From: Treponema sp.
GTDB taxonomy: Bacteria > Spirochaetota > Spirochaetia > Treponematales > Treponemataceae
Reading direction: 5' to 3'
DNA length: 7,333 nt
Assembly: GCA_016297805.1 (NCBI GenBank)
Contig: JAEDFX010000107.1
Coordinates: 1-7,333, forward strand
Of the stretch, positions 1 through 6,497 are shown one piece after another. How positions within the stretch are numbered: position 1 is the first letter of the stretch; every line of letters starts with the position of its first letter. The translations under genes were made by a program, and so were the position numbers. Below the pieces are notes generated by a model. It saw only the letters and a list, made by a program, of their open reading frames with translations, made no database searches and was not told the origin of the DNA.

Positions 1-20
1 AAAATTTCATATTTTTGAAA

Positions 21-842
21 TTATCCTTTAAGTCCACCACGACTTACACCATTTACAATGTATTTTCTAGCAATAATAAAAAGAATAATCATTGGTAAAA
101 CAACAGTTGTAGATGCGGCCATTAGCAGTTCCTGGTAGCTGCCGGCTTCTGTTGTGAATACCTGAAGTCCGTATGGCAAGGTTCGGGATTTGCTGTCGGA
201 GGTTACATACAACGGCCAGATGAAGCTGTTCCATGATGACAAGGCATTTAATAATACGATTGTAAAGATTGAAGGCTTTGCAATTGGAACCATTATTCTC
301 CACAAATAGAACCAGTTTGATGCACCGTCAATTCTTGCTGAGTAATAGAGGCTGTCGGAAACGGTATCAAAAAAGTTTCGGAGAATATATGTGTAAAAAA
401 TGCTGGAAATAAAAGGCATTATCAATGCTGGAATTGTATTGTACAGCTTTAATTTTACGATGGTTGTGTAGTTTGTAATAATCAGCATTTCAAAAGGAAT
501 CATCATAAGGCTGATTAGAACTGCAAAAATAACATCCTTACCAGGGAATTTCATTTTGGAAAATGCGAATGCTCCTAGAATTGTTGTAGTTGTTGTACAC
601 AATACAGAAAGAATCATTACAATCACAGAGTTAAAAAAATATTTACCAAAAGGTGCCATTCCAAAGGCTGTTCTGTAATTTACAAAAGAAAAATGGGATG
701 GCAGGAATTTTGGCGGAAACTGAATTGCTTCTGCATGGTCTTTAAACGAGTACATAATCATCCATAAAAATGGGAAAATCATTACAAAGGCACCAATGGA
801 AAGCAAAGTATAAATCAAAATCTTTGGCAGGATTTTCTTCAT
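21..842 (-). CDS. ugpE: CUT1 ABC importer permease, UgpE/MalG-like
   Basis: Inner-membrane permease, one half of the heterodimeric channel of a carbohydrate or glycerol-phosphate importer. The 273 residues suit the MalG/UgpE group. Six hydrophobic segments are visible at about residues 8-32, 67-94, 104-125, 136-156, 190-210 and 238-261. The EAA coupling loop lies between TM4 and TM5: Y167-S-A-R-I-D172-G-A174, followed by the conserved prolines P186 and P190. The usual EAA glutamate is replaced by Tyr167. The C-terminal NGVSRGGLKG matches the CUT1 tail. The ATG overlaps the upstream ugpA stop by one base (TGATG), and AGGGGG at 851-856 gives an 8-base spacing, so translation is probably coupled. 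It is the last gene of the cluster inside the window. Only 20 bases follow, so I cannot tell whether the operon continues. Family assignment is firm; glycerol-3-phosphate specificity is inferred from the binding protein and from UgpE-like stretches. Confidence 0.87.
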   Translation of the reverse strand: MKKILPKILIYTLLSIGAFVMIFPFLWMIMYSFKDHAEAIQFPPKFLPSHFSFVNYRTAFGMAPFGKYFFNSVIVMILSVLCTTTTTILGAFAFSKMKFPGKDVIFAVLISLMMIPFEMLIITNYTTIVKLKLYNTIPALIMPFISSIFYTYILRNFFDTVSDSLYYSARIDGASNWFYLWRIMVPIAKPSIFTIVLLNALSSWNSFIWPLYVTSDSKSRTLPYGLQVFTTEAGSYQELLMAASTTVVLPMIILFIIARKYIVNGVSRGGLKG

Positions 843-1750
843 CAGTTCATCCCCCTGCGGCTCATATGTTTTTTAAGTCGTAATTGAATCAGCGTAATAA
901 TCAAAATACAGAAGAACAGAATTACAGCAGCAGCTGCCGCATATCCGTATTTTCGTTTTTCAAACATTGCATAGCGGATGTAGTAAACAACTGTATAAAG
1001 ATTGTTGTAAGGCCCTGGTTTTCCGTTGAACAAAGGATATAACTCACTGAATACCTTAAAACAGCTGATTGTATTTACAATACAAACAAGAAAAATTGTT
1101 GGAGAAAGCAGAGGTACTGTAATTCTAAAAAAGATTTTAGAAGGCTTTGCACCGTCAACCTTTGCGGCGGTATAATACATTTCATCAATATTCTGAAGTC
1201 CTGAAATCAACAAAATAATTGTAAAAGGAAGAATATTCCAGATTCCAAAAATTATCAGGGCCAATAAAGACCATTTTGATTCACTAACCCACCCGATTTT
1301 TGGTCCGCCAAATTTAGAAATTCCCCAGTTGATGATTCCATACTGTTGGTTATACATTAATCGCCATACAAGTCCAACGGCAGTTACAGAAGTAACCATT
1401 GGCATAAAAAAGGCTGTCTGGAAAATTGCAGTACCTTTTATTTTCTGATTTAAAAGATTTGCAAAGAAGATTGCAATACAGGTGCTTACAGGAACAACTG
1501 CCAGAACATAAAGCAAAGTATTCAACAATGCTGAACGGAATTTATCATCCGTTAAAACATATTTATAGTTTTCCAAGTCTAAGCCGTCAAAAGTGCCTCT
1601 TAGATAACTGTAATTATGTTTAAAAGAAATTAAAAATACATTTACTACTGGGTACAATGTGAAAATTGTAATAAAAATGAGGAAAGGTGCCAGAAACAAC
1701 CATGGTTCAATTTTTGAAAATCTTTCTCTACGTTTTAATGAAAATTTCAC
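842..1750 (-). CDS. ugpA: CUT1 ABC importer permease, UgpA/MalF-like
   Basis: Inner-membrane permease that pairs with the UgpE-like protein. At 302 residues it has the usual UgpA length, with hydrophobic segments near 17-42, 73-99, 109-131, 159-184, 215-238 and 268-291. EPWLFLAPFLIF at the first segment is typical of the MalF/UgpA side. The EAA loop reads T194-A-A-K-V-D199-G-A201 with prolines P213 and P217; the EAA glutamate is replaced by Thr194. The start is GTG at 1750-1748, not ATG: the ATG two bases upstream (1752-1750) runs straight into TGA, the stop of ugpC. GAGG at 1756-1759, five bases upstream, supports the GTG. The 4-base GTGA overlap with ugpC and 1-base overlap with ugpE indicate tight translational coupling. 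Function as a CUT1 permease is firm; the exact solute is not. Confidence 0.87.
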   Translation of the reverse strand: MKFSLKRRERFSKIEPWLFLAPFLIFITIFTLYPVVNVFLISFKHNYSYLRGTFDGLDLENYKYVLTDDKFRSALLNTLLYVLAVVPVSTCIAIFFANLLNQKIKGTAIFQTAFFMPMVTSVTAVGLVWRLMYNQQYGIINWGISKFGGPKIGWVSESKWSLLALIIFGIWNILPFTIILLISGLQNIDEMYYTAAKVDGAKPSKIFFRITVPLLSPTIFLVCIVNTISCFKVFSELYPLFNGKPGPYNNLYTVVYYIRYAMFEKRKYGYAAAAAVILFFCILIITLIQLRLKKHMSRRGMN

Positions 1751-2766
1751 ATTAACCTCGAACCGTCATCAGCATTAAATACGAAAACACCCTTTTCCTT
1801 AAGTCCTACCTTGATTCTTGAACCAGGAACAAGCTGTTCATCAGTATTGAATATTGCACGAACAATGTTATCCATAAATTTAATGGAAACAATCTGTTCT
1901 TTTCCCATTTCACTGATAGAAACAATTTGTGCTTCAGTATTTCCACCAAAAATAAAGCTTTCTGGTCTAACTGCAAGAATCAGATTTTCTGTATTAAAAT
2001 CAGATTTAAAACCAAGAGACTGCAACTGCTGGGCTGTGATATTCACCTTATTAACTGGTGGATTTCCAAGAAATTCTGCTACGAACTGACAGTTTGGTTC
2101 TTTGTAAAGTTCATTACAAAGTCCTGCCTGCACAAGAAATCCATCCTTCATCAACAGAATACTGTCGCTTATAGACATGGCTTCTTCCTGATCATGGGTA
2201 ACAAAAACTGTAGTAACTCCAGTTTCCTGCTGGATTCTGCGGATTTCTTCACGCATTTCCAAACGAAGTCTTGCATCAAGATTGGAAAGTGGTTCATCCA
2301 TAAGCAAAAGCTTTGGGTTTTTAACAAGGGCTCTGGCAATGGCAACTCGCTGCTGCTGTCCTCCACTAAGTTCTGCAGGATACCTTTTTAGAAGATTATC
2401 TACATGAACCAGTTTTGCTAATTCTACAGCCTTTGCGTTTCGTTCTGCTTTTGGTATTTTTTTTACTTCCAGAGGGAATGCTATGTTTTCAAGAACTGTC
2501 ATGTGAGGATAAAGCGCATAATTCTGGAATACCATGCCAATGTTGCGCTGGTCAGGTGGAAGCTTTGTTACATCCTCATCATCAAAAAAAATATGCCCTT
2601 GGGTAACTGGAATAATACCGCAGAGCATATTAAGAATTGTAGATTTTCCACAGCCAGATGGTCCTAAAAGACAAATCAAATGACCATCTGTTAACTCTGC
2701 AGAAAAATTGTTTACCGCAACCGTTTGACCAAATTTCTTTGTAATATTATCAAATCTTACCTTCAT
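1747..2766 (-). CDS. ugpC: ABC importer ATPase, UgpC/MalK-like
   Basis: Cytoplasmic ATP-hydrolysing subunit that powers the importer as a homodimer. Motifs appear in order: A-loop aromatic F12, Walker A G35-PSGCGKS-T43, Q-loop Q81, signature LSGGQQQR at 133-140, Walker B LLLMDE at 153-158 with catalytic E158, D-loop SNLD 161-164 and switch H191. From about residue 235 a MalK-type C-terminal regulatory (TOBE) region follows, including FLGNPPVNKVN and AVRPE. At 339 residues it is somewhat shorter than the 355-370 usual for MalK/UgpC, the shortage lying in the C-terminal region. N46, just after Walker A, occupies the place of MalK Arg47. The gene lies 31 bases after the binding-protein gene, with AGGAG at 2774-2778 seven bases before ATG, and overlaps ugpA by 4 bases. 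Such ATPases often serve several importers; its place inside the operon argues for a dedicated role. Confidence 0.92.
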   Translation of the reverse strand: MKVRFDNITKKFGQTVAVNNFSAELTDGHLICLLGPSGCGKSTILNMLCGIIPVTQGHIFFDDEDVTKLPPDQRNIGMVFQNYALYPHMTVLENIAFPLEVKKIPKAERNAKAVELAKLVHVDNLLKRYPAELSGGQQQRVAIARALVKNPKLLLMDEPLSNLDARLRLEMREEIRRIQQETGVTTVFVTHDQEEAMSISDSILLMKDGFLVQAGLCNELYKEPNCQFVAEFLGNPPVNKVNITAQQLQSLGFKSDFNTENLILAVRPESFIFGGNTEAQIVSISEMGKEQIVSIKFMDNIVRAIFNTDEQLVPGSRIKVGLKEKGVFVFNADDGSRLM

Positions 2767-2797
2767 TTAAGTTCTCCTGATTGCGGTGTGATTTATT

Positions 2798-4063
2798 TTA
2801 GCGACCGTTCAAAGCGTCGTTACAATCTTTTTCCATTGCCTTAACAGCGTCTTTTGCAGACATTCTGCCGTCAACAACATAGTTCAAGTATTCTTCAAGA
2901 GCTTTACGAACTGCAGCTGAACCTGTTACGTTAGGGAATGAACCTGCAACTTCCATGTTAGCCTGTACATATGGTAAAGCTGATGTTGATGGAAGATTGT
3001 TAATATAATTTTTATAAGCATCTGTTTCAGAGCCGATTCCGTATGGACACAAAGCAGAGTTTGCCATAGCCCATTTTACAATATTATCAGCCTTAAAGAA
3101 GAATTTTGCAAATTCGTAACATCCTTTATCAACATCTGCATTGCGGCTCAAGAAGATAGGACCACGGTTCCATGCTGTATAGAAATCTCCGCCAATCCAT
3201 TTTGCCATTCCAAGTGTACCCTTTCCTGGAACAAAGCTGATGTACTGATCATTTACACAAGAACCAGAGAACATAGCGATATCACCATTTGCAAGGTCTT
3301 CTGAAGAATAACGTCCAATTGTGTTGAAAGAGAAATAACCTTTTTTACAGTTGTCTGCATACCACTGATAGATTTCTGCCATTTTATCTGTAGCGAAAGT
3401 GATTTTCTTGTTAGCAACATCAATGTAACCAAGACCATTGTGCATAATCAATTCCTGAAGGTTGTCTACAAGACCGTCTGAATGGAAGCCTGGAATACCT
3501 TTTTTTTCGTAGATTGTTTTAGAAACTTCTACAAGTTCGTCCCAGTTTGTTGGTGGGTTCAATTTTAATTCATCAAAAAGCTGTTTGTTGTAGAACAATA
3601 CAGGACCTGTTGTACAGCCTGGAAGATAATAGATTCCACCATCTTCAAAACCAAGTACGTCTGTTTTCATTGCTTCTGGAAGAGAATCAATAAGGTTCTG
3701 CATCTGATAATCTTTCTTCTTCTTGTCCTGTGCAATGTATTTTTTGATGTCGATTGCAAGACCTTCGTTTGCATAATCTACGGCTGTTGTACCATAGTTG
3801 AAAATAATGCTTGGACCAATTCCGTTTGCTACAGCATTGTAAACTGTATCAGCAAAACCAGAATAATCCTGATTTTTTACTTCAACTTTGTATTCAGACT
3901 GTGAAGCGTTGTAAGCATCAGCAATTTCATTTAAAGCTGCTGCCTGTTTTCCGTTGTAAGTGTGCCAGATTTCTACTGTAACTGGACCTTTAGCCTTTTT
4001 CTTTGCACTCATTGGAAGAGCCAAAGCCAATAACGTGATTGCAAAAAGAGCAATTTTTTTCAT
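2798..4063 (-). CDS. ugpB: Periplasmic solute-binding protein, UgpB-like
   Basis: Extracellular solute-binding protein family 1, delivering ligand to the ABC importer encoded downstream. The 421 residues begin with a signal peptide (MKKIALF..., hydrophobic to about residue 20, probable cut after A20). There is no lipobox cysteine, so it is probably a free periplasmic protein rather than a lipoprotein. UgpB-like stretches include EIWHTYNG (31-38), GPVLFYNK (153-160), the NWDEL segment (173-177) and NGDIAMFSGS (259-268). In a hand alignment to remembered E. coli UgpB, several ligand residues are kept (Y67, T152 for Ser, S268, G301, R386), while others are replaced (G91 for Glu89, L338 for Tyr346, no Trp in the 190s). 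The family is therefore clear but glycerol-3-phosphate as substrate is not. ATG at 4063-4061 is preceded by AGGAG at 4072-4076 with 8-base spacing. It heads the ugpBCAE-like operon behind a structured leader. A sugar or glycerophosphodiester are alternatives. Confidence 0.85.
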   Translation of the reverse strand: MKKIALFAITLLALALPMSAKKKAKGPVTVEIWHTYNGKQAAALNEIADAYNASQSEYKVEVKNQDYSGFADTVYNAVANGIGPSIIFNYGTTAVDYANEGLAIDIKKYIAQDKKKKDYQMQNLIDSLPEAMKTDVLGFEDGGIYYLPGCTTGPVLFYNKQLFDELKLNPPTNWDELVEVSKTIYEKKGIPGFHSDGLVDNLQELIMHNGLGYIDVANKKITFATDKMAEIYQWYADNCKKGYFSFNTIGRYSSEDLANGDIAMFSGSCVNDQYISFVPGKGTLGMAKWIGGDFYTAWNRGPIFLSRNADVDKGCYEFAKFFFKADNIVKWAMANSALCPYGIGSETDAYKNYINNLPSTSALPYVQANMEVAGSFPNVTGSAAVRKALEEYLNYVVDGRMSAKDAVKAMEKDCNDALNGR

Positions 4064-4161
4064 TGAGGATACTCCTGTGAACCTGAATGGTTCTTTATTA
4101 TTTTGATACGCTTTGCTATACGTGTAGCAAGGAAAGTGATGTGGAGTTCATCACTGCGGTT
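4064..4161 (-). promoter_or_regulatory. Structured 5' leader of the ugpB-like operon
   Basis: If transcription starts about 7 bases after the -10 box, the ugpB mRNA has a leader of about 98 nt. It holds four successive inverted repeats: AGTGATG/CATCACT (4135-4141 with 4149-4155, 7-nt loop), TTGCTA/TAGCAA (4113-4118 with 4125-4130), GAACC/GGTTC (4079-4083 with 4089-4093) and AGGA/TCCT (4066-4069 with 4073-4076), the last one including the Shine-Dalgarno bases. On the mRNA strand the loop of the first hairpin reads AACTCCA; its ACTCC is complementary to GGAGT of the ribosome binding site, so a loop-to-SD contact is possible. I do not recognise a known riboswitch. The repeats could act as DNA operators, RNA structure or both; the smaller two may be chance. 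Confidence 0.45.
4113..4130. promoter_or_regulatory. 18-bp near-palindrome, possible LacI-family operator
   Basis: TTGCTATACGTGTAGCAA is symmetric at 16 of 18 positions around a central CG (ACGT core); only the pair at positions 7 and 12 breaks the symmetry. LacI-family regulators, which often control sugar importers, bind even-centred palindromes with a central CG. The site lies about 50 bases before the ugpB start codon and about 30 bases after the predicted transcription start, a location suited to a roadblock repressor. No regulator gene lies within the window, so the identity of any binding protein is unknown. It could instead act only as an RNA hairpin. Confidence 0.4.
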
Positions 4162-4167
4162 AATGTC

Positions 4168-4196
4168 ATATTAGCAGAATAGAATTAATTTTTCAA
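4168..4196 (-). promoter_or_regulatory. Predicted sigma70-type promoter of the ugpB-like operon
   Basis: On the minus strand, TTGAAA (4196-4191, five of six matches to TTGACA) and TAATAT (4173-4168, four of six matches to TATAAT) are separated by exactly 17 bases. Transcription would begin near 4161. It is the best-spaced promoter I see in the gap between the HD gene and ugpB, and it points into the importer operon. The whole 17-base spacer lies within one arm of the perfect inverted repeat at 4174-4229, which would give a DNA-binding protein direct access to RNA polymerase contacts. Confidence 0.55.
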
Positions 4197-4229
4197 TAAT
4201 AGTTTTATATAAAATTAATTCTATTCTGC
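4174..4229. repeat. Perfect 19-bp inverted repeat with 18-nt loop
   Basis: The left arm GCAGAATAGAATTAATTTT (4174-4192) and right arm AAAATTAATTCTATTCTGC (4211-4229) are exact reverse complements over 19 bp; pairing stops at both ends. The right arm begins 6 bases beyond the HD gene's stop codon. In RNA read from the HD gene this would make a long stem with a weak AU-rich part near the loop, capable of protecting or ending the 3' end. There is no U-run after the stem in that direction, so it is not a standard intrinsic terminator. The left arm also forms the spacer of the ugpB promoter, making a regulatory role as paired operator half-sites equally plausible. Confidence 0.75.
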
Positions 4230-4235
4230 ATTTTA

Positions 4236-4943
4236 TCAGCATGCAAACCATTGAGCGGCAGTTTCATCAGCAAGTTGTAAAAGTACTACTAGTGGGTTCT
4301 GCAGAAAATTTGAATAGTTAAAAGTTTCGCTTTCAGCCAAATCGCTAAAGCCCATGTGACGGCTTACTGCTTCTATTACCATACGGTTGGAAATCATTGA
4401 AGGAAGAGTTTCTATCATCATTAAAACTGATTCATTCCCGTGGCCAAGATTTCTGTTTTCTGAACGGGTTTTATAAAAAGGTTGTTTTACCCAATTTCCA
4501 GTAATGTCTTTTGTGTTTCTGTATTCTACGCCGTAAAAACCTGTTTTACAGAAATCATGGCAGCAGGCAGCTACAAAAATGTCCTTTGCTGTAATTGTAT
4601 ATTTGTTTCCTTCTGGACAAGTAAAAAAGTTTTCCAGAATAGCTTTTGCAAAGGTAAATGATTGTTTAATAACCATCATTGTGTGAAGGCTTAATCCACC
4701 TTTGAAATTTCCATGAAATCTTGTAGAAGCTGGGGCCTGCCAGAAATCAGTATTGTCTAAAAAGGCTTTGAGACGTTCTGCTTCTGCATCACCTTTAAAT
4801 ACATAATCTATCATAGCTTCATAACATGGCTTTACAGCTTCAAGCATATAAGTACCATCATCACGAATTGGTGCATATTCCTTGAAAATGTCTAAGAGTT
4901 CATAGCAATCTGTAAATAAATCATTTTTTTCTAAGTCTGTCAT
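4236..4943 (-). CDS. HD-superfamily metal-dependent hydrolase, function unknown
   Basis: Predicted cytoplasmic phosphohydrolase of 235 residues with no signal peptide or membrane segment. The set of metal ligands expected of an HD domain is visible in order: H87 in GGLSLHT, the H129-D130 pair in CCHDFCK, H168 in LGHGNES, H196 in SRHMGF and D226 in LADETAA. Several HD proteins with extra histidines hold two or three metals and act on nucleotides or nucleic acid, but the substrate here cannot be told from sequence. Residues 1-80 form a charged, probably helical N-terminal part that I do not recognise. ATG is preceded by AAGG at 4951-4954, seven bases upstream. It lies 17 bases after the OmpA-domain gene, so it is probably translated from the same message, and it is followed at once by the 19-bp inverted repeat. 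The HD assignment is secure; any specific role, including nucleotide signalling, would be a guess. Confidence 0.8.
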   Translation of the reverse strand: MTDLEKNDLFTDCYELLDIFKEYAPIRDDGTYMLEAVKPCYEAMIDYVFKGDAEAERLKAFLDNTDFWQAPASTRFHGNFKGGLSLHTMMVIKQSFTFAKAILENFFTCPEGNKYTITAKDIFVAACCHDFCKTGFYGVEYRNTKDITGNWVKQPFYKTRSENRNLGHGNESVLMMIETLPSMISNRMVIEAVSRHMGFSDLAESETFNYSNFLQNPLVVLLQLADETAAQWFAC

Positions 4944-4960
4944 AAATCCGCCTTATATAT

Positions 4961-6478
4961 TTAGTCCAAAATTGTAATTTCTACACGTCGGTTACGGGCT
5001 TTACCAGCAGCTGTTGAATTATCTGCTACCGGTTTTGTTCCTCCAAAGCCTTTACAGATAAATCTTCCGGCATCAACTCCTCTCTGAGCAAGTGCTTTAG
5101 CAATAGACTGAGCACGTTCCATAGAAAGCTGTTTCTCCCCATTTATATTTCCGGTACTTGCTGTATGTCCTTCTACAAGCAGCTGTGCTTCTGGAACAGA
5201 TTTCAATACTTCTGCAATCTGGTCCAGTCTTGAAGCTTCGCCAGACAGCAATTCAGAACTGTTAGGTTTAAACTGTAAATCCTGAATTGAAAGTCGTATT
5301 CCTGCAGGAGTTGCATCAACAGCAATTTTGTTTTTATTGGTAGCTTCAGATTTATTGTTTTCTGCAAATTTTGTAACTTTTTCAGTAAGAGATGCCAACT
5401 GCTGTTCCTTGTTCTTTGCTTTTTCTGCTGCAAGTTTACTGCTGTCTTTCTCAGGTACTGGAGGTAAATTTTCTGCTTCTACAGGTTCAAGCAGGGCCTG
5501 CTCCATATTGTGGTCAAGTTCAGGAATTTCATCTTCAACAGGTTCTGAAATACTTGCCATCTGAGTATTTTTCAGTTGTTCTTCTTCCTGCCTCTGTTCA
5601 TAATTCATAGCCAGCTGACTGTTTGTATCAGGAATAGAAATCAAATCTTTTGCATCTTCATCAGAAAGTTCACATATACGTTTAAGAGCTGGTAAAAGTT
5701 TATTTCTGTCTACAGCAGGTGGATATTCCGTAAACAAGGAAATTGTACCTTTAAACTGAATTACATTCCCGTCTGCATAAAAAAAAGTTTCATCAACTGT
5801 ATCACGAACCACAACTGCGTTTCCTGTAATTTTACTTACATAGATATTTGCTTTATGGGAACCTGTAGCTTTTTCCAGATCCTTGTCTCCACCCCAGTCA
5901 ATATAACTGGTTCCACTACCCATTCCATAACGGGTTGCCCACTGAGCATACAGAAGGTAAACAGGCTCATCGTTGAAATATTCATCACCCTTGTAAGTAT
6001 ACTGAACATAAATAGGCATTTTAGTTACAATTCCCTTATTTAGTGGATCAACGGCCCTTTCAGCCTTTGCAGTCCAGGAATCGCCGATTTTGATGCTTTT
6101 GTTAGGAAATGAAGGAAAACTTCTGAATGTAGGATATCCGTTATCTTCCTTCATTGTGAGGACGCCATCAGTATTGATTTTAAAAGCTGATGGAATTGAA
6201 TCTCTTACTCCAAAGCCTACTTCCTTGCTGGCTCTTAAAGTATCTTCCTGAAGAAAAAAATTACCTTCGTATTCATAGCCATTAGAAAATGAAACTGGAC
6301 GAATAAAAGATGTTACTTCACGACGTACAAGACCTGTATATTTCCCATTATCATAACGACGTAAATCTGAACGTTCTTTTAGAGTGTAATTTCCACTTCC
6401 ATTGTAGGTGATTCTGTTCTGACCGAAAATTACTTGTAAAATAAAAAATGAGCTTATAAATAAAATTAACTTTTTCAT
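4961..6478 (-). CDS. Secreted protein with C-terminal OmpA-like domain
   Basis: A 505-residue exported protein. MKKLILFISSFFILQVIFG is a signal peptide, probably cut near residue 19-20, with no lipobox cysteine. Residues about 21-260 are rich in alternating hydrophobic and aromatic residues and probably beta; I cannot name this region. Residues 283-385 form a charged, Glu/Lys/Ala-rich linker, partly likely coiled. Residues about 393-505 are an OmpA C-terminal domain, the fold that anchors outer-membrane or periplasmic proteins to peptidoglycan: FKPNSSEL, VEGHTASTG, LSMERA and the terminal NRRVEI. The motif Asp (HTD in most homologues) is Ala440, whereas the arginine of the LSxxRA motif, R455, is present, so peptidoglycan binding may be weakened. 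The layout recalls treponemal Tp0624, which also has an atypical OmpA domain; I state this from memory. The start codon lacks a clear Shine-Dalgarno sequence. It lies 19 bases after the LUD gene. Confidence 0.82.
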   Translation of the reverse strand: MKKLILFISSFFILQVIFGQNRITYNGSGNYTLKERSDLRRYDNGKYTGLVRREVTSFIRPVSFSNGYEYEGNFFLQEDTLRASKEVGFGVRDSIPSAFKINTDGVLTMKEDNGYPTFRSFPSFPNKSIKIGDSWTAKAERAVDPLNKGIVTKMPIYVQYTYKGDEYFNDEPVYLLYAQWATRYGMGSGTSYIDWGGDKDLEKATGSHKANIYVSKITGNAVVVRDTVDETFFYADGNVIQFKGTISLFTEYPPAVDRNKLLPALKRICELSDEDAKDLISIPDTNSQLAMNYEQRQEEEQLKNTQMASISEPVEDEIPELDHNMEQALLEPVEAENLPPVPEKDSSKLAAEKAKNKEQQLASLTEKVTKFAENNKSEATNKNKIAVDATPAGIRLSIQDLQFKPNSSELLSGEASRLDQIAEVLKSVPEAQLLVEGHTASTGNINGEKQLSMERAQSIAKALAQRGVDAGRFICKGFGGTKPVADNSTAAGKARNRRVEITILD

Positions 6479-6497
6479 ATTAATAAAATCAGGATGA

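Noticed and set aside
3..22. Inverted repeat AATTTCA/TGAAATT (3-9 with 16-22) at the end of the ugpE-like gene, a possible terminator
   Set aside because: It is a 7-bp AT-rich stem that overlaps the stop codon, has only one G-C pair and lacks a visible U-run because the window ends; too weak to annotate.
1426..2391. Open frames on the plus strand opposite the ugpA- and ugpC-like genes (about 65-154 codons)
   Set aside because: They lie wholly antisense to strongly conserved genes, have compositions unlike real proteins and no ribosome binding sites I could credit.
4174..4229. Calling the 19-bp inverted repeat a standard intrinsic terminator
   Set aside because: The stem is AT-rich, the loop is 18 nt and no U-run follows on the minus strand, so it was kept as a repeat with possible regulatory roles.
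5203..6043. Open frames in other reading frames across the OmpA-domain gene, on both strands
   Set aside because: Low-complexity shadows of the Glu/Lys/Ala-rich linker and neighbouring coding sequence, with no recognisable motif.
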